The notes beneath the pieces were generated by a model that saw only the letters and a list, made by a program, of their open reading frames with translations, made no database searches and was not told the DNA's origin. The translations under genes and the position numbers were made by a program. From the NCBI GenBank assembly GCA_030917815.1, contig JAUPTZ010000013.1:67109-131108 (forward strand): a DNA stretch of 64,000 nt, in the 5' to 3' direction. Below are positions 17,685 to 27,345 of the stretch, one piece after another (position 1 is the first letter of the stretch; every line of letters begins with the position of its first letter). Origin of the DNA: Candidatus Babelota bacterium. Its GTDB lineage: Bacteria > Babelota > Babeliae > Babelales > JAUPTZ01.

Positions 17685-18074
17685 TTAGCAGCCTCCCCCA
17701 GGGGTTGAACTAGCATTAAGCCTTAATGTAACAAACTGAAACATGGCTGGATTACCAGAAGTTCTTGCATAGTCAAGCACACTATAACCATCCTCATTCG
17801 CAGCATGAATATCGGCGCCACGCTCTACAAGCAGACGAACCACTGGATAGTGGCCTTCCTGCGCTGCAAGTAAAAGAGGGGTATCTCCATCCTCGTCTCT
17901 AAACTCAATAGCGGCCCCCTCGTCCAGACATGACGTAACTGCAGCGAGATTCCCGGCAAATGCTGCATCGCTAAGCCTGTCATTCAGAGCATTATCGGCG
18001 GCCGAACACCCATTGACGACACAAAAATTCACAAAAACCGCGGCTAACATTATAAAAATCATATCTCGTAGCAT
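17685..18074 (-). CDS. Small exported ankyrin-repeat protein
   Basis: About 129 aa. Signal peptide (MLRDMIFIMLAAVFVNFCVVNG, cleavage near GCSA or SAA; a lipobox is possible but imperfect), then roughly three ankyrin repeats: NLAAVTSCLDEGAAIEFRDEDG, DTPLLLAAQEGHYPVVRLLVERGADIHAANEDG and YSVLDYARTSGNPAMFQFV. Ends in a short Gly/Ser tail. The track start at 18095 lies next to the upstream terminator; the ATG at 18074 follows GAGGATGAT and is better. Ankyrin modules bind proteins; a host target is inference. Confidence 0.75.
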   Translation of the reverse strand: MLRDMIFIMLAAVFVNFCVVNGCSAADNALNDRLSDAAFAGNLAAVTSCLDEGAAIEFRDEDGDTPLLLAAQEGHYPVVRLLVERGADIHAANEDGYSVLDYARTSGNPAMFQFVTLRLNASSTPGGGC

Positions 18075-18096
18075 ATCATCCTCAAACATAGGCATA

Positions 18097-18146
18097 TAAA
18101 AAAAGAAAAAGCGGAGACTAAATCGCTACGATTTAAGCCTCCGCTG
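18097..18146 (-). terminator. Intrinsic terminator after nupC
   Basis: Minus strand: AGCGGAGGCTTAAATCG pairs with CGATTTAGTCTCCGCT across a four-base loop (one mismatch and one bulge), followed by TTTTTCTTTTTTT. It lies just past the nupC stop at 18180, on the same strand. Confidence 0.8.
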
Positions 18147-18179
18147 CTATTACAGACGTTATAATTATAGCGCCATTTA

Positions 18180-19412
18180 CTAAACAAACAAGCCGGCAAT
18201 TGCTGCGCAGAGCAAATTAGTCAGCGTGCCACCGAGCAAGGCGAGCAAGCCAAGACGACTCAACAACGCTCTCTTTGACGGTACCAACGCACCGATACCA
18301 CCAATTTGGATACCAATACAGGAAAAATTTGAAAAGCCACAAAGAGCATAGGTCATGATAATCTGTGAACGATCGGTCAAACCAGACTTAACCATATCAA
18401 CATAGGCCACAAATTCGTTAACTACGAGCTTTGTTCCGAGCAATGAGCCGGCCGATTCAATTTCGGCAACCGGAATACCAATTGCATACGCCACTACCGC
18501 AAAAACCTTACCAAAAACAACGCCAAGGGTTACGGGACATCCAAAGATCATACCGGTAATAGTGCCCAAAAGGTAGTTAACCAGCGCGATAATGCTGATA
18601 AATGAAATAAGCATCGCCGCAACGTTTGCCGCAAGCGACATACCATCGATCGTACCGGACGAAATCGCATCTAAGATGTTTTTCGTTTCCGGCTTCATAT
18701 CGGAAGCAACCACTTCAGCCATGGTCTTTTCAGTTTCAGGCAATAAGATTTTTGAGATTAGAATCGATCCAGGAATCGCCATCATACTTGAAGCCAATAA
18801 ATGGTGCATTGGTACGCCAAGACTTCCATATACGGCCAGGATAGCGCCACTGAGTGTTGCCATACCGCTTACCATCACCACTAAGATCTCAGACTCGGTC
18901 ATATCTTTTAAGTAATTTTTAATAAGCAATGGTGCTTCGGTTTGGCCGAGCATACTGTTCGCAGCGGCACACAAGGTCTCAGGACCACTGGTACCCAACA
19001 ATGGACGCATCACAAAAGCCAACACATTAACCACTTTTTGCACGATACCCAGATGAAAGAGTAGTGACATAAGAGCACCAAAGAAGATGATCCCTGATAC
19101 CACTTTCACGCCAAAAATGAAACCCCATGGACCGGTTGGATTACTCAAACCGCCAAAAACAAACGATGCTCCTTGATCGGCAAATTGATAGATTTTTTGG
19201 AATCCTGCCGCCATTTCAGCGAAAACCCAGCTGCCGGTTTCGGTACATAAAATAAAATAGGCTAAAAGACCCTGAACCACCAAGCCTTTTGCAACAACAT
19301 CAAAAGCGATACGATTGCGATGCTTTGAGCAGGCATATGCAATAAGCAATACCAAACCAATACCAAGCAAGCCTACAAAGCGACCAGTAGGAAGCATATC
19401 TAACATATTCAT
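18180..19412 (-). CDS. nupC: NupC-family concentrative nucleoside transporter
   Basis: 410 aa inner-membrane cation-coupled nucleoside importer. Family landmarks: the gating/transport N-terminal domain (FIFGVKVVSGIIFFGALMSLLFHLG), MLGQTEAPLLIKNYL in the nucleoside site, GSILISKILLPETE, NEFVAYVDM and YALCGFSNFSCIGIQIGGIGAL. These match NupC closely. Single gene with its own downstream terminator. In an endosymbiont-like genome it supplies nucleosides, and the deoxynucleoside kinase at 41191 could trap deoxynucleosides inside the cell. Confidence 0.94.
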   Translation of the reverse strand: MNMLDMLPTGRFVGLLGIGLVLLIAYACSKHRNRIAFDVVAKGLVVQGLLAYFILCTETGSWVFAEMAAGFQKIYQFADQGASFVFGGLSNPTGPWGFIFGVKVVSGIIFFGALMSLLFHLGIVQKVVNVLAFVMRPLLGTSGPETLCAAANSMLGQTEAPLLIKNYLKDMTESEILVVMVSGMATLSGAILAVYGSLGVPMHHLLASSMMAIPGSILISKILLPETEKTMAEVVASDMKPETKNILDAISSGTIDGMSLAANVAAMLISFISIIALVNYLLGTITGMIFGCPVTLGVVFGKVFAVVAYAIGIPVAEIESAGSLLGTKLVVNEFVAYVDMVKSGLTDRSQIIMTYALCGFSNFSCIGIQIGGIGALVPSKRALLSRLGLLALLGGTLTNLLCAAIAGLFV

Positions 19413-19523
19413 TGATTATCTCCAAACGATACATAAATTACACAAGGGGCCATAGCGTATCTGTTTTTTCGGTAAAGTGAAGACCTACCTAAAACCAATT
19501 ATTTAGCAAGCAAGAATGTAGTG

Positions 19524-20936
19524 TTATTTAATACTACGAGACCGAAACCGGTTGCACGCGGTAACGTACTGATCAATGACGGCTAACACACGCCCGGAGA
19601 TAAGGGCCGATGGCGAATCAAAAAGATTATTATCGAGCAATACCTTGTACAGACCATCTACGGCCTGGAACAAATCTTTGTCCCCGCCTTTATCGGGATG
19701 ATTCTTCAAGCAAAACTTGAGATAGGCCTTGCGAAAGGTAAGAGCCGAGCCTAATCCATCAATCGCAAAATCGGCTAATACATTCTTCAATGCGATAATA
19801 GCAGTATCAATTGGCGAAGTGTTATTTTTACCGGCCTGGATCATCGGCTGAGTAGAATTTTTGTCGGAACCGGCCTTATCAAGCAATCGATCGGCAACAT
19901 CCCGCGCTCGGGCTACTTTATTTGATAGCTCATGCACCCGCTGCTCTTCTTGCGCGGTAATACTATTGAGCTGAGCCATACGGGCACGCACATCGTTCAG
20001 AACTTTTCGAGCCTGCTCTACCTGCCCCTCAACCATCTCTTTTTGCGCCTTGCTTGATTGAGACATTTCCTCCATCATGCGCAATTTTGTTTTGAGATCA
20101 TTATTAAGCACACCAAACTCTTGCTCCGCTTGAACAACATTACGCTTTGCAAGGGCAACTTCATCAAAAACTCGCTTACTGTATCGCTGCACCGCATCGG
20201 CCTGCTCTTTATTGCTAGAAGCCTGCTGCTTAAGTGCCTGCATGTCCTCATTCATCCGATCAATTTCGGTATGGTGGCCATCCATATACGATGACAATTC
20301 ATGCATCCGAGCGGTCAAATCATTTACATTGCTGTAGAGAGCGATCTTATCTTGAGAAAGCTTCTCAAATGCCGCCTCTATCGCCAATTTCATCGCAATT
20401 ATTCTTTCCAGAAAAGCCTCGTTATTATTATCGCGAACGCTCTCCAGAAGTTCCCACATATTCTCTAGATAGACCTGTCGACGCGCAAGCTCTTGAGCCA
20501 TGCGATCGGTCTCGGCTTGTAACGCTATCAGCTGATGATTAATAGCATCTCCTTGCTGACGAGCATCATCTTCGAGCTGTTGCCGCAGTTCAGCAATCTT
20601 GATATCGGCCTGCCGCATAAAATCATTCATAGGAAGCGCATCGAATCGCACCTGAAGCTCGAGCACCTGTGCCAGTAATTCGGCATATTGGGCACGAAGC
20701 GCCGCTATCGCTCTTTCACGAACAACGCGCTCACTCCGTATTGTGTATTGACTCAGCAGAAAGAGTACTAACGCAAAGGCCGAAGCGGTAGCACACGCAA
20801 TGATCGGGCCACTAACACCATAACACGCATGATTTGCAGAGCTATCATCCGGCTTAGACAGCCCGGTCGAAGCCCCCAGTGAACCAAGAACAAATCCAGA
20901 TAAGAGAACACTCAACGCAACCGAACGTGCCGACAT
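19524..20936 (-). CDS. Membrane-anchored coiled-coil protein with C-terminal J domain
   Basis: About 470 aa from the ATG at 20936 (MSARSVALS), which avoids overlapping prfA. A signal-like hydrophobic N terminus is followed by a second TM (IIACATASAFALVLFLLSQ), then some 300 residues of heptad-rich coiled coil, a Ser/Thr linker, and a C-terminal J-like domain with the HPD tripeptide in KNHPDKGGDKD (His about 413). HPD stimulates Hsp70 ATPase, so a DnaK or host Hsp70 partner is plausible. The J domain sits at the end, opposite to DnaJ. No zinc finger or G/F region. Function otherwise unknown. Confidence 0.72.
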   Translation of the reverse strand: MSARSVALSVLLSGFVLGSLGASTGLSKPDDSSANHACYGVSGPIIACATASAFALVLFLLSQYTIRSERVVRERAIAALRAQYAELLAQVLELQVRFDALPMNDFMRQADIKIAELRQQLEDDARQQGDAINHQLIALQAETDRMAQELARRQVYLENMWELLESVRDNNNEAFLERIIAMKLAIEAAFEKLSQDKIALYSNVNDLTARMHELSSYMDGHHTEIDRMNEDMQALKQQASSNKEQADAVQRYSKRVFDEVALAKRNVVQAEQEFGVLNNDLKTKLRMMEEMSQSSKAQKEMVEGQVEQARKVLNDVRARMAQLNSITAQEEQRVHELSNKVARARDVADRLLDKAGSDKNSTQPMIQAGKNNTSPIDTAIIALKNVLADFAIDGLGSALTFRKAYLKFCLKNHPDKGGDKDLFQAVDGLYKVLLDNNLFDSPSALISGRVLAVIDQYVTACNRFRSRSIK

Positions 20937-20958
20937 CCCAGACTCCCTTATACTAACG

Positions 20959-22011
20959 TTACTGCGCCTTGCGGGCACGGCGTGCCTCATCCACCAACGC
21001 ATCGATAATCTCATGCAATTGACCTTGCATCACATACTCAAGCTTTTTAAGCGTCAAGCCAATGCGGTGATCAGTCACCCGATTTTGCGGGTAGTTGTAC
21101 GTTCTAATCTTCTCAGAACGCTCTCCACCACCAACCTGCTGCTTACGATTAGCAGCCTCCTTGGCCGCTTTCTCTGTTTTTGATTTATCAAGCAATCGCG
21201 CCATAAGCATTTTTATTGCTTTAGCACGGTTTTTAATCTGTGATCGCTCATCTTGGCACTGCACCACAATCCCGGTCGGAATATGCGTCATACGCACCGC
21301 CGAATCGGTCTTGTTTACGTGCTGTCCACCGGCACCACCAGAGCGATAGGTATCAATACGCACTTCGTTCATATTGAGTGCAACATCGATCTCATCTGCT
21401 TCAGGAAGCACAGCCACCGTAACGGTTGAGGTATGCACACGCCCTTGTGTCTCGGTAGCAGGCACTCGCTGAACGCGATGCACCCCCGATTCAAACTTAA
21501 GGTGCTTGTACACATCTTTTCCTTTTATGAAAAGGATAATTTCTTTATACCCACCAAGATCGGTTTCGCTGAAATCTTCAATGTTGATCTGCCATCCACG
21601 TAAAACCGCATACAACTGATACGCATTGTAGAGATCGCCCACAAAAAGCGCCGCTTCTTGCCCACCGGCACCTGCCCGTATTTCAAGGAAAACCGACCGT
21701 TGGTCGTGTTCATCTGAAGGATACAGAACGTCATCAAGCTCGTTTTCAAGAGGCAATAACTGCGGCTCAAGTGTAGCAATCTCCTCTTGATACAGAGACT
21801 TTAATTCAGGATCGGCTTCAACTTCACATTGCTCCCGCGCAACCGCAAGCTCCCGCTTAATCTGCTCAATACGATCATGAAGCCCCAGCGATTCGGTCAA
21901 ATATGACAAACGCTTTTGGACTTCAATGCGACGAGCATTTTCGATAGACGGATTTTCGAGCTCGGCAGAAAGCTGCGCAGACTCGGCACGAAACTGATCA
22001 AATAGGGTCAT
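20959..22011 (-). CDS. prfA: Peptide chain release factor 1
   Basis: 350 aa. Recognises UAA/UAG and triggers peptide release. The stop-reading motif region is [14 protein letters not shown] (PxT type, hence RF1 and not RF2), and the catalytic loop is [10 protein letters not shown] with GGQ. Length is normal. It starts 11 bp after the rpmE stop and is followed by the J-domain gene. Start context is ordinary. Confidence 0.96.
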   Translation of the reverse strand: MTLFDQFRAESAQLSAELENPSIENARRIEVQKRLSYLTESLGLHDRIEQIKRELAVAREQCEVEADPELKSLYQEEIATLEPQLLPLENELDDVLYPSDEHDQRSVFLEIRAGAGGQEAALFVGDLYNAYQLYAVLRGWQINIEDFSETDLGGYKEIILFIKGKDVYKHLKFESGVHRVQRVPATETQGRVHTSTVTVAVLPEADEIDVALNMNEVRIDTYRSGGAGGQHVNKTDSAVRMTHIPTGIVVQCQDERSQIKNRAKAIKMLMARLLDKSKTEKAAKEAANRKQQVGGGERSEKIRTYNYPQNRVTDHRIGLTLKKLEYVMQGQLHEIIDALVDEARRARKAQ

Positions 22012-22022
22012 GTTGGCAATAA

Positions 22023-22235
22023 CTACTTAGTAGCTTGTTTGCCGTCAAAACGACGTTGGAACTTCTCAATACGGCCAGCACGGTCAAGGAATTTTTGTTG
22101 CCCAGTAAAGAACGGATGGCAGTTTGAGCAGATGTCAAAACTGGTATTTTCAAGAATAGTCGAGATGTTATACGACTGACCACAAGCACATGCAGCGGTA
22201 ATTTGATGAACGGTTGGATGAAGATTTTTTTTCAT
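22023..22235 (-). CDS. rpmE: 50S ribosomal protein L31
   Basis: 70 aa from the ATG at 22235 (MKKNLHPTV); the track ORF is longer only through upstream codons. Zinc-binding C+ type: ACACGQSY and [12 protein letters not shown] supply the Cys ligands. The end [11 protein letters not shown] is typical of L31. Precedes prfA by 11 bp, a common arrangement. Confidence 0.95.
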   Translation of the reverse strand: MKKNLHPTVHQITAACACGQSYNISTILENTSFDICSNCHPFFTGQQKFLDRAGRIEKFQRRFDGKQATK

Positions 22236-22359
22236 ATGAGCCGACTTTCCTTGGATTTTAGTAATGCTTTGATATATCAAAAGTGCCATGCAAGGCAATA
22301 AGCAGCCAGCACAGCAAGGGGGTTAGTATTGCTTAAAAGTGCAGGATTGTAAAGGGCGA

Positions 22360-24040
22360 TCAAGCCAAAAGAAGGCCCGCCATCTCCTCACATTCTTTAG
22401 CTAGCCTACAAGTCTCGGCCAACAGCTCTGCAAACCCTTTCCGCGGGCGTTTATCATACTGCTTAAGCTGCCTCAATGCTTCTGTCTGCTGGATCACCGC
22501 ATTATACGCGGCGCCCGTCAGCGCAGCCATGGCAGCTCGGGTAGAAGACCTGCTCCCCCAAGACGCAATAATTCCCTGCACCGCCGATTCAAGTTTGCTA
22601 TAGGTCGCAATGCTATGCCACCAACGCCCCTGATTCTTCGCATTAAAGAGAACTCCCTTATACACACTCTCAACGGTAGGATCAAACTGCACAAGGATCG
22701 CCGATACGTCGGGCGCCAAGGAATCTCTCGAAGCATCACATGCCGATTCAATACCCGCGTAATGCAAACCAGCTACATCACAGCTCATAGAGCCTGGTAA
22801 AAATAGTGTTCGCTGAGCCCCAGCCCACACACAATACGTATGAAGTGCAGCTAATTGACTTCTCATCGCGGTCAAAAAAGCCATTAACGCCTTTTCACCC
22901 TGCTCCATGTAACCATTGGTAAGCCTGCTCTTCCATTGCGTCATGGCAACTCCCAGAGATGCCCCACCGGCAAGCGTTGCCGCCACCTTACCGCGCAACC
23001 CCTGCGCCTTCCCTATCATAAGAGCTATGCCACTCCCCACAATGGCCGCTTCGGCAAGTATACGGACTTTGCTGGTATAGCTAATCCAACTACGAACCTG
23101 CTCTTCGTAGCGAGACAACGCGCCAAAGCGCTCATTAAACACAAAATGCTCTCGAAAGGCATGATCAGAAATCCTGCAGTAATAACCGCCCGTAGAACTT
23201 TTAAGCAAATCATCCACCAATTTAAACACCGTATGTCCCTCGCCCAAAGAGACATAACGCCAAGAGCTCCGCCGTAGCAAAGGATACGCTGCCTCAACCG
23301 ACAAGCCTGAACCGTACGCAAAGAAAGCCTCAAGCCAATGGAAATCGGCCGTCGCCGCTCGCGACGGCAACGCAGTCAAACCATCACACCAAGAAAGATC
23401 ACAGACCCGCAGCTGCTGCTTATTATCAAAAAAAATCGTCTGGCAGCGCAGCCAAAGGATTTGCCGCAAGCGATATATACTGAAGCCCTCTCCCCATCCA
23501 GACATGCTCAAAAGAGGTTAACTGATTATGAGAAAGATCAAGGTGTCTTAAGCTTTGGGCCGAAGCAAGCGCAATCCGGGAAAGGCTGTTGGAGGCTAAA
23601 TCGAGCATTTGAAGACCTTCCCCCCTATCCCGCAAACAACCGGAGTCAAAAGAGGTCAAACCACAATCGTTGAGCCGTAGATACCCAAGCTCGGTAAATT
23701 TTCCTAAAAACTCTGAGAGATATGCACCATCGCCAAAGTCACACTCGTCAGCACAGACCATAAAAATGTTAGGCAGCGAAGACCGAATCTTAGGAAGCAC
23801 GATTGCTTCAAGATACAACCGGTTTGCACGCGAAATCCACAACGCCTCTTTTTTAACAAACGCTTGAACACCCTCTTCCTCCTCAGCTCGTACCAAAAAA
23901 GAAGCGAGCTTGTACTCTGAACTTACATCGGCGCTGAGCGCCAACGCATCGGACAACCCATGAAGCATCAGAGCGGTCTCTGCCGGCATCACACTCGCCG
24001 AAAGAACTATTAAACCCAAAAATAACCTGCTAATACGCAT
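22360..24040 (-). pseudogene. Exported LRR protein split by a +1 frameshift at a T8 tract (or slippage gene)
   Basis: Two ORFs (24040-23426 and the frame ending at 22360) join if one T is removed from the eight-T run at 23429-23436. The first reads through a signal peptide and LRRs (LRHLDLSHNQLTSF, LQYISLAANPLAALPDDFF) and stops; the second continues in register with DNKQQLRVCDLSWCDGLTALPS, an LRR continuation. The combined protein is about 560 aa: signal peptide, about five LRRs, a hydrophobic hairpin (AAIVGSGIALMIG / VAATLAGGASLGVAM) and a helical tail. It may be a true frameshift, a sequencing error, or transcriptional slippage at T8. Start chosen at the second ATG after GGGGGATTTTT. Confidence 0.75.
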
Positions 24041-24205
24041 AAAAATCCCCCAAAAAGCCATGGTCGTATATCTCTACAAAGAACGGCTAATGTATAGGTC
24101 TTTTTACATTAGTGCAAAAAGACCGCCCATTGACACCAGCCCCCCTTTCCGACCATAATAGACATACAAATTGAATTCTTTATTGACGCTACCAGGGACG
24201 TAATC

Positions 24206-26095
24206 ATGAATAAACATCTCAGGCTTATTGCCACCCTCGTGCTACTCATTGGCGCACCATACCACTGCCCAGCTCGCGATGTAGCCACTCCTTTAGCTTT
24301 TGCTACAGCTCTTATCACGGCCAGCGCCGGATTCTCATCATATGGTTCTTACCAAGAAATGAATGCTCGCCATAAAAAGTATGCTGCCGAAAAAACAAAG
24401 GAACGAAAAGCGAATTGGAAGAAAGCAAGAGCCCTCTTTCGCAAAAAATTTGGCGCCACAGTAGCGGGAGCCCTCATTACGGCTGCGTTCATACTCGCAA
24501 GAAGATCGGCCGAAACGCCGGCTGATAATAGCTCCGCTATTGACCTTTCAAATACAGGAGCACATCATCAGAAAGCAGATGATCAGGCAAAAGTAGACAC
24601 AGTTGCAGCTGAACGTAAAGCACAAGAAGAGAAAGAAAGAACAGAACGTGAAGAAAAAGAGCGTAAACGCTCAGCAAAGGCAGAAAGAAACCGTCTTGCA
24701 GCTGAACGCAAAGCACAAGAAGAGAACGAAAAAGCAGAACGTGAAGAAAAAGAACGTAAACGCTTAGCAAAGGTAGAAAAAGACCGCTTGGCCACAGAAG
24801 CATTAGCAGAGAAAGAAAAGAACAATAGACTGGCCGCAGAAGCATTAGCAGAGCATGAACGCCTAGAAAGAGAAAAAAATGATAGGTTGGCTAGAGAAAA
24901 AGCCTTTGCCAATGCAAACAGTGTTGATGATTTAGAAGCGGTATTAGAAGATCGACCAGATCTTGTCGACGCACGTGATGCCCAGGGGCGCACCGCATTA
25001 TTACGAGCCCTAGAGAGCGGAAAAGATTTGGCTATGGTCAGATACCTCTTAGAACATGGGGCTAGCGCCGATGCTGCCTTTGTAAAAGATCGCACAAATC
25101 CAAACTCTTTCGATGCGATGATGGGCCGGCGCAATACAGAAAAAATGAGAGCGGTCAGCCTCGCTCTCAACGCAAACCGCAACGCCCCTCATGAAGAAGG
25201 CGAAGCATACCGATTGGAAGCACTCAGAACATTAGTCGATGCTGGCGCAGAAATTTTAAAAGCACCAATACGCGGCCACGAGCTCGGTGATGGAACAGGC
25301 GAAGTAACGCCTCTGTACCAAGCAGCCCTGAATGGTGATATAGCAATTATGAAGTATTTAATAGAAGAGTGCGGAGTCCCTCTTGATGAGAACGCAACAA
25401 GACATCTTAGCACCCTAGCTACAAAAGCAATTAAACGGCGAGATGCCGAAGGAGCTGCTTATATCAGGTCGCTCGCCGAAAGAAGTAGAACTCCCGTTCA
25501 TATGCCTTCACAATATGATCTATTAGGAGACTATGCAAATACAGACCAAATTGCTTTTATTAACCGCGCATACGGTATTGATATTGTTCACGATCACAAC
25601 AATTTTTCAATCATCCATGCCTGCCGTGAAAGCTCTCTGAGTAACGTAAGAGCATTAGTAGAACAACATGGCCTAGACGTTAACACCGTCAGCGAAGGTG
25701 GGAACACGCCCCTTCTTGAAGCTGCCAATATGGTCGGCTCAGAAGTGGGCAAAGGGCTCCCGGTTTTGGACTATCTGATCTCACAGGGAGCCGATGTAAC
25801 TGCAGTTGACGAAGAAGGAAATAATGTACTCCATCACCTCTTCGAAAATGAAAGAGGTGCTAAGGAACAATTGCAAGCACTCGACAAACTCCTTAAGGCC
25901 GGCGCAGATCCAAGACAACTTAATGGCGCAGGGGAATCACCACTCGATGTAGCCATGAAAAAAGAAGGTATGTTTGGAGGCTCTGCTCGTAGCGAAACCG
26001 GCAACCCAGACTCGTCGGTAGTAAACTTTCTCAGAGCCGTTCTTGATGGACACAATCCAAATGTAGGCGATTACTTAGCAGGAACGCCTCGTTAA
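24206..26095 (+). CDS. Exported two-TM/coiled-coil/ankyrin protein (AY+EM family, distant copy)
   Basis: 629 aa. Signal peptide (LIATLVLLIGAPYHCPA), a TM (FATALITASAGFSS), the SYQEM motif, a Lys-rich linker with KKARALF, and a second TM (TVAGALITAAFILA), which is the same module as the four genes at 49.3-52.6 kb. Residues about 125-235 are a Lys/Glu/Arg coiled coil built from near-identical 35-residue repeats (AERKAQEEKERTEREEKERKR). Ankyrin repeats follow from about 240 to 600 (GRTALLRALESGKDLAMVRYLLEHGA, GNTPLLEAANMVG, GNNVLHHLFEN). It converges on ftsZ, overlapping its stop by 4 bp. Binding partner unknown. Confidence 0.8.
   Translation: MNKHLRLIATLVLLIGAPYHCPARDVATPLAFATALITASAGFSSYGSYQEMNARHKKYAAEKTKERKANWKKARALFRKKFGATVAGALITAAFILARRSAETPADNSSAIDLSNTGAHHQKADDQAKVDTVAAERKAQEEKERTEREEKERKRSAKAERNRLAAERKAQEENEKAEREEKERKRLAKVEKDRLATEALAEKEKNNRLAAEALAEHERLEREKNDRLAREKAFANANSVDDLEAVLEDRPDLVDARDAQGRTALLRALESGKDLAMVRYLLEHGASADAAFVKDRTNPNSFDAMMGRRNTEKMRAVSLALNANRNAPHEEGEAYRLEALRTLVDAGAEILKAPIRGHELGDGTGEVTPLYQAALNGDIAIMKYLIEECGVPLDENATRHLSTLATKAIKRRDAEGAAYIRSLAERSRTPVHMPSQYDLLGDYANTDQIAFINRAYGIDIVHDHNNFSIIHACRESSLSNVRALVEQHGLDVNTVSEGGNTPLLEAANMVGSEVGKGLPVLDYLISQGADVTAVDEEGNNVLHHLFENERGAKEQLQALDKLLKAGADPRQLNGAGESPLDVAMKKEGMFGGSARSETGNPDSSVVNFLRAVLDGHNPNVGDYLAGTPR
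24600..24900 (+). repeat. In-gene tandem repeats coding the KER coiled coil
   Basis: The DNA for GCTGAACGTAAAGCACAAGA and AACGTGAAGAAAAAGAGCG recurs with few changes (start of copies near 24609 and 24699), with shorter GCAGAAGCATTAGCAGAG units after 24795. Open antisense ORFs here are by-products of the composition. Copy number could vary between strains. Confidence 0.75.
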
Positions 26096-27333
26096 CTACG
26101 CCGCTCTTCTTCTTTCTCAAGCATCTTCCGTCGCAAGAACGTTGGCGTATCTAAATCTTGCATATCAAGCGATCCACCGACTTCCTCAAGGCGTTCTGGG
26201 CGCGGAGCCTGCTTCACTTGAACGGTAGGCTCAGGTCGAGCCGCTTGTACATGCGGGGCTGTTGATACCGATGGACTACGTGACGGCGTTTGCTGACGCG
26301 GTGCATGGTAACTGTTATAGCCGGCCCCTGCATTACGATGAATACCGTAATCAACCGGACGATCGGCCTGTTCAAACCCGGTCGCAATAACGGTCACCAT
26401 AATCTCATCACCCAATGATTCGTCGATAACTGAACCCAAAATAATATTGGCATCTTCACTTACCAAATCATAGATAACTTCGGCCGCATCATTAATTTCA
26501 TGAAGGCCAAGATTCAGATTGCCGGTCACATTAATAAGTACACCGCGCGCACCCTGAATACTTACTTCTTCTAAGAGAGGTGACGTAATAGCTTGTATAG
26601 CCGCTTCACGAGCACGCCCTTCACCCGACTTGCGACCAATCCCCATAATGGCAAGACCCATATCTTTCATAATCGAACGAACGTCGGCAAAGTCGACGTT
26701 AATATGGCCCGGCTTGGTAATGATATCTGAAATGCCTTTGATAGCCTGCTTCAAGACATTATTAGACAACGCAAACGCATCAAGCATTGAAATTTTTGGA
26801 TCAACCGATTCCAGTAACTTTTGGTTTGGCACCACAAGCAGCGTATCAACCGACTGCTTCAAATGACGGATCGCATCATCGGCATGAGCCATGCGACGAC
26901 GACCTTCAAAGGTAAACGGTTTTGTGACCACTCCAACGGTCAAAATGCCCAATTCACGCGCAGCAGTCGCAATAACCGGCAATGCACCTGAACCGGTACC
27001 ACCACCCATACCACCGGTCAAAAATAAAATATCGGCCCCTTTAATGAGCTCAATAACTACGTCCAAATCTTCTTCGGCCGCACGACGGCCAATCTCCGGG
27101 TTAGAACCGGCACCCAAACCTTTGGTAATCTTTTCACCCAACTGCACTTTATGCACAACCGGTGAGACATCAAGCGCTTGTGCATCGGTATTAGCAATAA
27201 TGAAGGTAACCATCGACATTTCAGAGCAGGCCGCCATGCTATTAACCGCATTGCCCCCACCACCGCCAACACCAATAACTTTTAAACAGGCTCCGGTGAT
27301 TTGCTTCTTTTCTTCAGTTACTGAGAAATCCAT
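26092..27333 (-). CDS. ftsZ: Cell division GTPase FtsZ
   Basis: 413 aa tubulin homologue forming the Z ring. GTP-binding elements GVGGGGGNAVN (21-31), GGMGGGTGSG (107-116) and FTFEGRRRMAHAD are intact, and the T7 loop NVDFADVRSIM supplies the catalytic Asp. A Pro/Gln/Arg-rich spacer leads to a C-terminal peptide (DTPTFLRRK) of the type that binds FtsA and ZipA. Directly downstream of ftsA (12 bp), so the ring protein and its membrane anchor are co-expressed. Confidence 0.97.
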   Translation of the reverse strand: MDFSVTEEKKQITGACLKVIGVGGGGGNAVNSMAACSEMSMVTFIIANTDAQALDVSPVVHKVQLGEKITKGLGAGSNPEIGRRAAEEDLDVVIELIKGADILFLTGGMGGGTGSGALPVIATAARELGILTVGVVTKPFTFEGRRRMAHADDAIRHLKQSVDTLLVVPNQKLLESVDPKISMLDAFALSNNVLKQAIKGISDIITKPGHINVDFADVRSIMKDMGLAIMGIGRKSGEGRAREAAIQAITSPLLEEVSIQGARGVLINVTGNLNLGLHEINDAAEVIYDLVSEDANIILGSVIDESLGDEIMVTVIATGFEQADRPVDYGIHRNAGAGYNSYHAPRQQTPSRSPSVSTAPHVQAARPEPTVQVKQAPRPERLEEVGGSLDMQDLDTPTFLRRKMLEKEEERRS

Positions 27334-27345
27334 AACCTTCCTTCA

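Noticed and set aside
24600-24900. Regular repeats considered as a CRISPR array
   Set aside because: Units are in-frame coding repeats without spacers; no cas genes in the window.
24537-25182. Long antisense ORFs in the KER repeat region
   Set aside because: Open only because of the repeat's base composition; the plus strand encodes the coiled coil.
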